Below are positions 8,346 through 15,997 of a stretch of DNA of 64,000 nt, piece after piece; positions within the stretch are counted from its first letter, which is position 1, and each line of letters begins with the position of its first letter. A program made the position numbers and the translations under genes. The stretch covers positions 215,437 to 279,436 of the forward strand of contig JAPPHZ010000029.1 of NCBI GenBank assembly GCA_028820935.1, written 5' to 3'. Source of the stretch: a bacterium (lineage in GTDB: Bacteria; Actinomycetota; Acidimicrobiia; Spongiisociales; Spongiisociaceae). The notes below the pieces were generated by a model. It was not told where the DNA came from. It ran no database searches and saw only the letters and a program-made list of their open reading frames with translations.

Positions 8346-9324
8346 CGATCAGTTCCTTGGTCCGCTCCAGCCCGCCTCCGAGCCGATCGAAATCGTAGGT
8401 GGCAACACCTATGCTCGAGAGGGGGGGCAGTACGGAGGATGGTGCCACACCGGCCGCCAACGGGTACTCGAAGGTCTGCTCGCTATAAAAGCTCTGCGCC
8501 TCTTCTCCGAGCATGAACTCGACGAGTTGATCGGCCAACTCGGGTACGTCGCTGTTGGAGAGCACCCCGATCGCCGTGACGATCAGCAGGGAGCCGATGT
8601 CGCGGTCGGGGAAGTAGTAGTTCTCCGAGGCGACACCAGGATCCTCGGCCTTGGCCCGGAAGTTGTAGTAGTGGTTCACGAGGCCTATGGGGACATCGCC
8701 ACGGCCCACGGCCTGGACAATGGCCGTATTACCGGCGTAGGCACGGGCGTCGTTGGCCTCCAATCCCCTGAGCCACTCCAGCGTCGCCTCGTCGCCGTGG
8801 ACCTCCCGCATCGCGGTCACGAAGTCTTGGAACGAACTGTTGGCGGGCGCCACCGCAACTCTTCCCCGGAATCGCTCGTCGGTCAACTCGAAGACCGACG
8901 CGGGCAGTTCGGCAGCATCCACGAGATCGCGGTTGTAGACGATGACGCGGACCCGTCCCGACATCCCCACCCAGAGGCCTCCGGCATTCCGGAACTCTTG
9001 GGGGACCGCCTGGAGAACGTCCGGATCGATGGGCCGGAGGTGGCCCTCGCCGGCCAGGAAACCCACGGCGCCCGGGCTCTGGGAGATGAACACGTCTGCC
9101 GGGGTCCGGTCCCCTTCCTCGTCGATGAGCAGGGCCAGGTCGGCCGACTTGCCGTAGCGGACCTCGACCTCAATTCCGGTGGCTTCGGTGAAGTCCTCGA
9201 GGATCGGCCCGATCAGATTCTCGGTACGACCCGAGTACACCGTTATCGTCTCGTCCCCTCCACCGCAGGAGGCCCCCACCAATCCAAGGACTACCGCCAA
9301 CACCGCGACCGCACATCGCCTCAC
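8320..9324 (-). CDS. Fe(III)-binding lipoprotein of ABC transporter (FbpA/FutA-like)
   Basis: 334 residues with a GTG start. The N-terminus is a lipoprotein signal ending LGLVGASC, so Cys ~20 should be lipidated and the protein held outside the membrane. The mature protein has the class-II iron-binding fold with YSGRTENL at the start, YNRDLV, and an adjacent-tyrosine motif NHYYNF typical of Fe(III) ligation in FbpA/FutA. It would hand ferric iron to the overlapping permease gene. A perfect 14-bp palindrome of DtxR-like shape lies 105 bp upstream. A thiamine or spermidine binder is less likely given the Tyr pair. Confidence 0.9.
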   Translation of the reverse strand: MRRCAVAVLAVVLGLVGASCGGGDETITVYSGRTENLIGPILEDFTEATGIEVEVRYGKSADLALLIDEEGDRTPADVFISQSPGAVGFLAGEGHLRPIDPDVLQAVPQEFRNAGGLWVGMSGRVRVIVYNRDLVDAAELPASVFELTDERFRGRVAVAPANSSFQDFVTAMREVHGDEATLEWLRGLEANDARAYAGNTAIVQAVGRGDVPIGLVNHYYNFRAKAEDPGVASENYYFPDRDIGSLLIVTAIGVLSNSDVPELADQLVEFMLGEEAQSFYSEQTFEYPLAAGVAPSSVLPPLSSIGVATYDFDRLGGGLERTKELIDESGLETS

Positions 9325-9428
9325 GTCTGTCCCTTCCGTCTCCGGGTTCCAGCGAGCAGCCGGCTCGCCAACTCGGGAGAGAGTAGGCGGGCTATAGGAT
9401 GATTGTCAAGCTACCCGATGCTACAAGC

Positions 9429-9442
9429 TTAGGGTACCCTAA
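9429..9442. promoter_or_regulatory. Candidate DtxR/IdeR-family metal-regulator operator
   Basis: TTAGGGTACCCTAA is a perfect 14-bp palindrome upstream of the Fe(III)-binding lipoprotein gene. TTAGG/CCTAA arms separated by four bases match the half-site geometry used by iron- and manganese-sensing DtxR-family repressors. The location (~105 bp before the start codon) suits a promoter operator. No regulator gene lies nearby, and no fully convincing -10 was seen, although a TTGACA lies between the palindrome and the gene. Confidence 0.5.
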
Positions 9443-9520
9443 TTACCCGCAGTTGGAGGCGGACTCGCACGCTGTTCAATTTGCTCGACGGATGTCTCCC
9501 CCCGGCTAGTGCCTCGACGA

Positions 9521-9889
9521 TCATGTGAATCGAGCGCCTAGCTGGCGCATCATTTCGAACGTGTTCTCGCATTGGACATTCAAGAAGCTACAAACGTTTG
9601 GAATCTTTAACTTCCTTCTAGAGTTAGAAGGGACCCCTTGTGTCACAACCACACATCCCGAGTAGGCGGCGGCGCCGATAAGGAACGGATCGGCTCGACT
9701 CAAGATGTCGGCGATGGCGTGGTTCCGGTAGTTCAGCGACCGTGCCCAGGTAGCGATTGAATTCACGTGAGCCGCTACCGGGGAAGGGTCCGACTTGATA
9801 TGGAAGATAAGGTCCTCTCGTTCCCTCACCCAGTCAGCAAGGTCGTCCCCGCCGTATATTTGAGAGCCGGAGTGGATTTCAACTCTCAC
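9521..9889 (-). pseudogene. N-terminally truncated DUF4411 (PIN-like) gene
   Basis: 122 residues from a GTG. The C-terminal part is characteristic of DUF4411: ADPFLIGAAAYSGCVVVTQ, then KLKIPNVCSFLNVQC and a terminal LGARF. Full-length members have ~45 more N-terminal residues carrying the first catalytic Asp of the PIN-like nuclease. Here an in-frame TGA stands two codons before the GTG, and only 53 bp separate it from the DUF4143 gene, so that part is gone. It is probably an inactive toxin remnant. Base composition is visibly more AT-rich than the neighbours, which suggests acquired DNA. Confidence 0.7.
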
Positions 9890-9942
9890 CAGAGATCACC
9901 CGTTACAGCCTCGGGGGTGCGCTGGGAAAGTGAGAGATCAGG

Positions 9943-11196
9943 CTAGTGCCAGAGGATGCTGATAGGAGCGGCCCAGATTCGGTCGGTCCCTTGGCTTCGG
10001 ATGTTGCTGATGTGGGTGCCGGTAGTGAGGACCAGTCCCAGCCTGAACCGGTCACCGACCTTTTGGGATAGCCACTCGATGTGGCGGGTGTCACCGGGCC
10101 GGTGCCGGTTGGCCGACTTGACTTCGATGGCCACGATGCCGCCGTCCTCGGTCTCGATCACGGCGTCGATCTCGCGGGCGCCTTGGTGGGTGCGGAGGTG
10201 GCTCAGCGCATCTCGCCTGCCCATTGCTTCTAGTTCGGCGCGGATCTGGTTGAGGGCGAACGTCTCGAGGACCCGGCCGTAGAGGTCGCCGTTCAGTTTC
10301 AGGCGGGCCAGGGGCACGTTCATCGCCGCGATCAGCAACCCGGTGTCGCTGAACAGCATCTTGGGGGACTTGGCGAGATTGGGGATGTCCTCGCTGATGA
10401 ATGCGGGCACTTCGACGGTCATGTCCATGTCGAGGAGGATGTGCCGGTAGTCGCGGTGGGTTCCGGGGTTGACGCGGGCGGCGTTTCGCAGGCTTCCGTC
10501 TTCGGGTGAGCGTGCGGTGTGGAGGGCGGCGGCGGTGAGGTATCGGCGGAAGAGGGAGGCTGAGCGGCGTGTTCCGAACAGGGGCAGGTCTCGTCGCAGC
10601 AGAACGCTCAGGTAGTCATGGCTCCATTGCTGCGAGTGCTCCGCGGAGCCTTCTGGAGCGCACTCGGGGAAGCCGCCGACCGCGGCCATGTCCAGGTATC
10701 CGAATATGTCGGGTGTGTGCGCCGGCGGGGCTTGGGGTGGAGTTCCCGCCAGCAACCCGGCGACTGTCGGGGCATGGCGCGGATCCGCAACCCGCTCGCT
10801 CAGCTCCCTCATGTTCATCGGGTTGAGCCGCACGACCGCCGCCCGTCCGGTCAGCGCCTGGAACTCGGACCGGCTCTGCGGGTCGGGCGAGCCGGTGAGG
10901 ACGAATCGTCCGGGCCTTCGGTCCCGGTCGACGGTTCGTTTGATCGCCAGCACGACCTCGGGGGCCAGTTGCCACTCGTCCACCAGCAGCGGCTCCCGAT
11001 ACTGGGAGAGGGCGGCCTCGGGGTTGTCCCAGAACACGGTGCGGGTGGCCGAGTCGTCGAGAAACGCGCTAGACCTCGCCGACTGGATGGCCGTGGTGGT
11101 CTTGCCCACGCCCCTGGCGCCGGTCACCAGCACGACGGGATGGGTGCTACGAGCTCGCGCCAGCTTTGCGTCCACAAGGCGGGGGATGTATCTCAC
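9943..11196 (-). CDS. AAA ATPase with DUF4143 and nuclease-like C-terminus
   Basis: 417 residues. Walker A GARGVGKTTT near residue 26, Walker B PLLVDEW, a sensor-like FVLTGSPDPQS, then a DUF4143 domain and a C-terminal RE-like core (EIDAVIE...IVAIEVKSA) resembling PD-(D/E)XK nucleases. Proteins of this family are common in bacteria and archaea, often in accessory regions. A biochemical role is not established. Three copies of a 14-bp repeat lie directly upstream (11204-11286), the first only 8 bp before the start codon, so it is probably autoregulated. Confidence 0.85.
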   Translation of the reverse strand: MRYIPRLVDAKLARARSTHPVVLVTGARGVGKTTTAIQSARSSAFLDDSATRTVFWDNPEAALSQYREPLLVDEWQLAPEVVLAIKRTVDRDRRPGRFVLTGSPDPQSRSEFQALTGRAAVVRLNPMNMRELSERVADPRHAPTVAGLLAGTPPQAPPAHTPDIFGYLDMAAVGGFPECAPEGSAEHSQQWSHDYLSVLLRRDLPLFGTRRSASLFRRYLTAAALHTARSPEDGSLRNAARVNPGTHRDYRHILLDMDMTVEVPAFISEDIPNLAKSPKMLFSDTGLLIAAMNVPLARLKLNGDLYGRVLETFALNQIRAELEAMGRRDALSHLRTHQGAREIDAVIETEDGGIVAIEVKSANRHRPGDTRHIEWLSQKVGDRFRLGLVLTTGTHISNIRSQGTDRIWAAPISILWH

Positions 11197-11203
11197 GTAC
11201 CGC

Positions 11204-11286
11204 AGCGTAGCAGTGTTCGGAGGAATAGTGTAGCAGTATTCTGGACAACAGCATAATAGTTCAAAGGGCTACAGCGTAGCAGTGTT
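11204..11286. repeat. 23-bp-periodic iteron-like repeats upstream of the DUF4143 gene
   Basis: The motif AGYGTAGCAGTRTT occurs at 11204-11217, 11227-11240 and 11273-11286. The spacings are 23 and 46 bp, so all three fall on one 23-bp register. The unoccupied register position at 11250 holds a degenerate copy (8 of 14 matches). Direct repeats on a constant phase upstream of a gene usually mark cooperative binding of a regulator, here perhaps the ATPase product itself. Confidence 0.75.
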
Positions 11287-11375
11287 AGCTAATCGGGGCT
11301 CCGAAAAACCGGGGCGAAGCAGACTCCGGCGCCTCTGGGACGCAAGGGCCTCCTACCGAGGTCAAGCGAGCAGCT

Positions 11376-11936
11376 TTAGTCCTCCACAACACGCTGATCG
11401 AGGAGGCTCAGCAGCTTGGTGGTCGTCCTCCAGTTTCGGATGGTCATGCTCTGATAGAGCGGGCTGCGGGCGATCCGGCTCATCCGGCTCTGCGACAACC
11501 GCTTGCTGAGGCGTGAGAAGTAGAGCACCCCTTCACCTGGCCAGACCTGGTCAACGCCGTCACGCGGATCTACGACCCGCATGGCTTCGTCGCTCGACAG
11601 CGGCGCCTTCAGGAAGATCACATCCGAGTGATAGATGTCCGGCGCGGCGCCGAACCCGGACGGCGCCCTGTCGACCACGTCGCGGTACTGCCGATGCGAA
11701 CGCACCACTACGACCACCGACAGCCCGAATCTGTCAGCGAGCACCCTCTCGATGTCGGACTCCAACGACGTCGGGGGTGTGGCGGACTCGAACAGCACGT
11801 TGCCGGATTGGATGTAGGTTCCGACCGCCGCGTACCCGGCGTCTTCGAAGGCGGCGCGCAAATCGGCCATGCGGACGATGTTCCTGCCGCCCACATTGAT
11901 CCCCCTCAGCAACGCCACAAATCCGGCTCCCGCCAT
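11376..11936 (-). CDS. DUF1697 family protein
   Basis: 186 residues, the usual length. It opens with the family signature FVALLRGINVGGRN and continues with a YIQSGNVLF segment and a C-terminal SRLSKRLSQSRMSRI...YQSMTIRNWRTTTKL motif. DUF1697 proteins are widespread in actinomycetes and have no proven function. It stands alone between the repeat region upstream of the DUF4143 gene and the VapBC pair, all on the minus strand. Confidence 0.9.
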   Translation of the reverse strand: MAGAGFVALLRGINVGGRNIVRMADLRAAFEDAGYAAVGTYIQSGNVLFESATPPTSLESDIERVLADRFGLSVVVVVRSHRQYRDVVDRAPSGFGAAPDIYHSDVIFLKAPLSSDEAMRVVDPRDGVDQVWPGEGVLYFSRLSKRLSQSRMSRIARSPLYQSMTIRNWRTTTKLLSLLDQRVVED

Positions 11937-12046
11937 GCCCGGGACCCTAGTGACGGTCTCTCCGGCCGGAAGGAACCGATCCGGTCCGCGCCATCCGCGA
12001 CCTCTGCCGTGTCCTACAAGAGGTCGTCAGTTAGAGATATCGCTTC

Positions 12047-12436
12047 TCAAGTGTTCACCACCTCGAGAGCGCTGTGCCGGGCGATGGTGTCGAAGTCGCG
12101 GTCGGCGTGGAGGATCGGCGTATCGTTCCGGAGCGCAACCGCGGCGATCAGGCAGTCGATCAGCTTGCGAACCGTCTCGCCGCCGCGCCGGCACGAGCGG
12201 TACAGGAGTGCAGCGTCCTCGTAGTCGGACGGCCTGGTCGGCAGGGTTACGGCTCTTGCCAGCAGGCGCCGAAGGGACTGCAGGTGCTGCTCGTCACGGG
12301 CGCCGGCCAGCACCTCCATGCGTATCGCGTCGCAGACGGCTATCTCACCATCCAGAAGTTCCTCCACGCGATTGCACACGGGGCTTCCTGTCCCGCGCAA
12401 GAAATCCACCCAGGCGGACGTGTCGATGACGATCAC
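12047..12436 (-). CDS. vapC: VapC-type PIN-domain toxin ribonuclease
   Basis: 129 residues. The GTG start overlaps the antitoxin stop as GTGA. PIN acidic residues are all visible: VIDTSAWVDF (Asp near 5), MEVLAGA (Glu near 42), KLIDCLIAAVA and HADRDFD (Asp near 92 and 110). VapC toxins cleave tRNA or rRNA in a Mg-dependent way and are neutralised by the partner VapB. The intact catalytic set argues for an active toxin. Confidence 0.92.
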   Translation of the reverse strand: MIVIDTSAWVDFLRGTGSPVCNRVEELLDGEIAVCDAIRMEVLAGARDEQHLQSLRRLLARAVTLPTRPSDYEDAALLYRSCRRGGETVRKLIDCLIAAVALRNDTPILHADRDFDTIARHSALEVVNT

Positions 12437-12636
12437 AGACGGCGGGAGGCCCGCATCTCGTCGAGATCGCCGTCCCAGCCTGAACCACGCATCGCACGGG
12501 CCTCTGCCAACGTGAGAGGCTCGGCGGCCAGGGTCCGCAGCGCCAGGTTCACGGCCTCACGCTTGGTATCCAGCCGGTAACGCCGCATTACTGATGCGCA
12601 TGCCGCGTCGTCGATGTCGATGTTGGTACGAGCCAT
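12433..12636 (-). CDS. vapB: VapB-type antitoxin
   Basis: 67 residues from ATG at 12636 (MARTNIDIDD); the longer open frame upstream is not conserved. The N-terminal half has the ribbon-helix-helix/VapB pattern (NIDIDD...RYRLDTKREAVNLALR), which binds its own promoter. The C-terminal tail (AEARAMRGSGWDGDLDEMR) would wrap the VapC active site. A near-direct repeat of GGTGTAT spans the start region (12636-12655) and may be the autoregulatory operator. Coupled to vapC by a 4-bp overlap. Confidence 0.9.
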   Translation of the reverse strand: MARTNIDIDDAACASVMRRYRLDTKREAVNLALRTLAAEPLTLAEARAMRGSGWDGDLDEMRASRRL

Positions 12637-12811
12637 ACACCTATGATACACCAATCGGGCCGGGCATGATGCGGCGACCCTCATGCCGCAGGGCCCACGT
12701 ACGGCCGGGTAGGGTCGGGTTTGTGTTCTATGTTTGCGGCTACCGGAGTACGGCCTGGCTGTCCGTCCCGTCTCGGGGTCCGGCCGGGTTGGTGGGGGAC
12801 GGGCTCCGCCC

Positions 12812-12931
12812 ATGATCGGGTGGATACTGGGGATCCTGTTGGCGCTGTGGATCCTTGTTCTGCTCGGGGTGATACTGCTGGGTGCCTGGACACTGATCAA
12901 GAAGTGGCGTAGCAAGCGGCGACAGGAGTGA
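12812..12931 (+). CDS. Small single-span membrane protein (39 aa)
   Basis: Starting at ATG 12812 the ORF gives MIGWILGILLALW followed by a continuous hydrophobic helix of ~25 residues and a basic tail (KKWRSKRRQE), the positive-inside pattern of a one-pass membrane micropeptide. A GGGGGA lies about 13 bp upstream. It precedes the racemase-like gene by 76 bp. No family recognised. The composition is what supports it, so it may be spurious. Confidence 0.45.
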   Translation: MIGWILGILLALWILVLLGVILLGAWTLIKKWRSKRRQE

Positions 12932-13007
12932 GGCGCTGATCGCATCTGCCTGGAGTTCCGGGTCCGGGCTACAGTGACACGCCGAGGGCAGACCGGGTGA
13001 GGGCTGG

Positions 13008-13826
13008 ATGGGCAAGAAGATGAAGATCGTGCGGATCAACGGCTTCCGTATCCCGGGTTTGAAGTACCCGAGCAAGCCGCTGCCCGACCTGCTGGAGTTG
13101 AAGAACGACGACACCGAGCTGGAGGTCCGGGACGCTCCCGACGCCTTCGTTCACTTCGTGGAGCAGAACTACGAGAACGAGATGGTGGCGGTGCTCCATG
13201 CCCGGGAGGCGTGGAAGGTCGAGAGCGAGGGGGACGCGGACGCCATGATCATCCGCTGCAACGGCGAGCCGGGTGTCAAGGCGGCCCGGGAGTTGTGCGA
13301 CACGCTGGTGATGGGATCGGCATGCGCGGTCCAGCACGTCGCCTCGATGCTGGGTCGCAAGTTCTCCTACGTGATAGCCGGCAAGGAGGAGGGCGATGAC
13401 GGGATCGACATCGACCACACGAAGGACACGCTGATCACCGCCGCCCAGCACTACGGCCTCGAGCACAAGCTGGCCTCGATCCGCAATGTCAACGTGCCGC
13501 CCACCGGTTTCAACGAGTTGATCGCCACCGACGAGGAGCTGGAGCCGGTGTTCACCGCGGCCCTGGAAGAGGCCAAGAAGGCGGTCTTCGAGGACGGCGC
13601 CGACGTGATCATCGGGTACGGCGGCCCCCGCCTCCACGACTACCTGGTGAAGCACCTGTCTCCCTACGGGGTTCCGGTGCTGAGCACCGACCAAACCCTG
13701 CTCAAGGTGACGGAGATGCTGGTGCAGCTCGGCCTGTCCCAGAGCAAGCGGACCTATCCGAAGCCCCGCCAGATCTACGACTTCCACGTGACGGCCGAGG
13801 TGGTCAGTCCCGACCTGCCCGCCTGA
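13008..13826 (+). CDS. Asp/Glu/hydantoin racemase-superfamily protein with one catalytic Cys
   Basis: 272 residues with GTGAGGG six bases before the ATG. The fold signature is clear: DAMIIRCNGEPGVKAARE with the first catalytic cysteine, then a GSACAVQHVASMLG helix, GADVIIGYGGP and GVPVLSTDQTLLKVTEMLV. Racemases of this family use two cysteines. Here the second motif, normally GCAGM-like, has Tyr (IIGYGGP), so true racemase chemistry is doubtful; a decarboxylase or isomerase activity is possible. It lies near hyuA/hyuB (21-25 kb). Confidence 0.72.
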   Translation: MGKKMKIVRINGFRIPGLKYPSKPLPDLLELKNDDTELEVRDAPDAFVHFVEQNYENEMVAVLHAREAWKVESEGDADAMIIRCNGEPGVKAARELCDTLVMGSACAVQHVASMLGRKFSYVIAGKEEGDDGIDIDHTKDTLITAAQHYGLEHKLASIRNVNVPPTGFNELIATDEELEPVFTAALEEAKKAVFEDGADVIIGYGGPRLHDYLVKHLSPYGVPVLSTDQTLLKVTEMLVQLGLSQSKRTYPKPRQIYDFHVTAEVVSPDLPA

Positions 13827-13843
13827 CATCACAGGAGCCCGAG

Positions 13844-14359
13844 GTGGCTACGACGCTATCGGCGCTATCGGAGGAGATCGCTTCCTGGGACGGGAAGTCC
13901 TCCGCCATCTTGCAGTTGACATATCAGTGCCATAGCGATGAAGACGGTTTTCTTGCCACGGTCCTGGAGCATATTTCAGATGTCGCACTGCAACGGGCGG
14001 CAACCTGGCTGCTGAAGAGACATCTTGAGGACGGGAACTCACTGTCCGTTGCGGCGTGCCGTGCGGTCTTCCGCGGACTCTCCGTGCAGGAGCACTGGGA
14101 AGCCAAACTGCACATCCTCCAGTGCCTGCCCTATGTGGACATTCCCGAGGACGACATTGTCGGTCTAGAGCAGTTCCTGGATGCGTGTCTCGAGAGCGAG
14201 CGCAAGTTCGTCAGGGCATGGGCCTACAACGGATTCAACGAGCTGGCGCTCCGCTTCCCCCGATACCGGGAAGAGGTAGACGCCATGCTGGCCCGGGCCG
14301 GCGAATCGGAATCTGCGTCGGTCCGGGCAAGGATTCGCAACATGCGGAAAGGACGATGA
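13844..14359 (+). CDS. HEAT-repeat-like alpha-helical protein
   Basis: 171 residues from GTG with AGGAG seven bases upstream, 17 bp after the racemase-like gene. The sequence is a succession of helix pairs (for example VALQRAATWLLKRHLEDG, EHWEAKLHILQCLPY, KFVRAWAYNGFNELALRFP), as in HEAT or PBS-lyase-like repeat proteins that act as protein scaffolds. No catalytic motif. Base composition is lower in GC than the flanking genes, hinting at separate origin. Confidence 0.65.
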   Translation: MATTLSALSEEIASWDGKSSAILQLTYQCHSDEDGFLATVLEHISDVALQRAATWLLKRHLEDGNSLSVAACRAVFRGLSVQEHWEAKLHILQCLPYVDIPEDDIVGLEQFLDACLESERKFVRAWAYNGFNELALRFPRYREEVDAMLARAGESESASVRARIRNMRKGR

Positions 14360-14446
14360 CTCGTCCGGCTCATCTCGTATTGGCGGGGAGCGACGGCGGC
14401 GAGTAGGTCCTGTATGGGTCTGCCTGTGTAGGGGAGACCCGGTACG

Positions 14447-14836
14447 TCACTCCTCTAGGACGGCCGTCATAAGGACGTGGATGATCATCCCGAAGCCGAG
14501 GTCGACCAGGTGGGTGTTCCGGGCCGGCCGGTCCCCGTCATCGGGGAACATCTTCAGCCACTCGTCGTTGACGAGTGAGCGGTAGGCGTTGTCCTTGATG
14601 TTGAAGATCACCAGGCCGATGTCGTCGGTGGAGCCGCCGGCGTTCTCGACGATGGTGCGCATGTGCTGGAAGACCAACTCGACCTGGCGCCTAGGGTCGT
14701 CCGGGATGGCCCCGGTCTCGGGGTCCATGGCGTGGATGCCGCTTGAGAAGACCATGTTGCCGACCTTGGTGGCCATGGGGATGGGCATGTTGCCGTGGCT
14801 GACCCCCGGCACGTCGATGTTGACTCTTCTCGCCAT
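14447..14836 (-). CDS. RidA/YjgF/UK114-family enamine/imine deaminase
   Basis: 129 residues, standard for RidA. Conserved elements: MVFSSGIHAMDPETG near the N-terminus, a helix with a conserved Asn region (VENAGGSTDDIGLVIFNIKD) and the substrate-binding Arg in PARNTHLVDL, followed by a C-terminal EE. Family members deaminate enamines/imines. Some are aminomuconate deaminases in aminophenol-type ring catabolism, which is relevant because the next genes are M24 and ACMSD/LigJ-like, facing ring-cleavage genes. Confidence 0.9.
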   Translation of the reverse strand: MARRVNIDVPGVSHGNMPIPMATKVGNMVFSSGIHAMDPETGAIPDDPRRQVELVFQHMRTIVENAGGSTDDIGLVIFNIKDNAYRSLVNDEWLKMFPDDGDRPARNTHLVDLGFGMIIHVLMTAVLEE

Positions 14837-14860
14837 GGCGCTCCTTCCGGACCTCCGTTG

Positions 14861-15997
14861 TCAGACCGCGACCAGGTCCCGGCTGTAGGCGTTCAGGCAC
14901 TCGGCCCCTCCGGGCCGGCAGACGAACATGTCCTCCACCCGCACCCCCACGGTGCCCGGCCAGAAGATCGACGGCTCGATGGTGAACGTCATGCCCTCCT
15001 CGAGGACGGTGGTGTCCTCCTCGGAGATGAAGGGCCGTTCGTGGGTGTCGAGGCCGATGCAGTGGCCGGTCCGGTGGCGGAACCAGTCGCCGTACCCGGC
15101 ATCGTCGATGACCGCCCTGGTGGCCGCGTTGACCTCCGACGCGGTCGCCCCGGGTACGGCGGCCCGGCGGCCCGCCTCCTGGGCGGCCACCACCAGGCCG
15201 TAGGCCTCCCGGTAGCGGTCGTCGGGCTCGCCGATGTGGACGGTGCGGCCGAAGTCCGAGCAATACCCGTCCACCACGGTCCCGAAGTCGAACGACACCC
15301 CCAACCCCTCCACCAGGGGTTCGGCGGTCAGGCGGGTGGACGCGTCCCGGTCCAGGGCAGGACCCATGGCGAACACGCCCGTGTCGAACGAGGGGTACTT
15401 CCCGCCGTGCTTCCTCATCAGGTACTCGACCCGGCTGGAGATCTCGAACTCGGTGACCCCCGCCGCCACCGAGGAGGTGATCTCGCCCATTGTCAGGTCG
15501 CAGATCCGCCCCGACCGGCGCATGGCGTCCAGTTCCACCGGTTCCTTGACCCGCCGCAGGGCGTTGATCTCGTCGTCGAGGTCCACCAGTTCCGCCCCGC
15601 CGGTCAACTCCACCATGCGTACCGCGGTCCGTGAGAACGTCCGGGCCGACAGGCCGATCCGCCGGATGCGGCCGAACCGGGCCAGGGTGCGGGCGAACAC
15701 CTCCACGCCGTCGTCCAGGTTGCGGACCTGCACCACGTCCCCCTCCACGCCGCCGGGCAGGTTGAAGGAGGAGTAACCCTGGGGGACCACGAAGACCGGC
15801 TCGCCCTCAGGACGCAACAGGGCCCCCGTGGTCCACTGGTGCGCGTACTCGATGTTGCCGAACGAGGGCGCCCGGCGGGGGAAGCCGGTCAGGTACTCCA
15901 GGTCACCGGAAGGAAGGCACATGGCGACATCGACGGACAACTCGGCGAGCCGAGCCTGGAAGCGGGCCCGCCGGGAGTCGTGATCGAAGCCGCTCAC
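14861..15997 (-). CDS. M24-family metallohydrolase (Xaa-Pro aminopeptidase/creatinase-like)
   Basis: 378 residues from the GTG at 15997, which overlaps the stop of the upstream amidohydrolase as GTGA; a longer start at 16027 would overlap by 34 bp. It has an N-terminal creatinase domain and a C-terminal pita-bread domain. All five metal ligands are visible: Asp in FDFGTVVDG, Asp in CSDFGRT, His in GHCIGLDTHE, Glu in TIEPSI and Glu in RVEDMF. It cleaves Xaa-Pro peptides or related C-N bonds; the substrate is unknown. It is part of the minus-strand unit amidohydrolase, M24, RidA. Confidence 0.9.
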   Translation of the reverse strand: MSGFDHDSRRARFQARLAELSVDVAMCLPSGDLEYLTGFPRRAPSFGNIEYAHQWTTGALLRPEGEPVFVVPQGYSSFNLPGGVEGDVVQVRNLDDGVEVFARTLARFGRIRRIGLSARTFSRTAVRMVELTGGAELVDLDDEINALRRVKEPVELDAMRRSGRICDLTMGEITSSVAAGVTEFEISSRVEYLMRKHGGKYPSFDTGVFAMGPALDRDASTRLTAEPLVEGLGVSFDFGTVVDGYCSDFGRTVHIGEPDDRYREAYGLVVAAQEAGRRAAVPGATASEVNAATRAVIDDAGYGDWFRHRTGHCIGLDTHERPFISEEDTTVLEEGMTFTIEPSIFWPGTVGVRVEDMFVCRPGGAECLNAYSRDLVAV

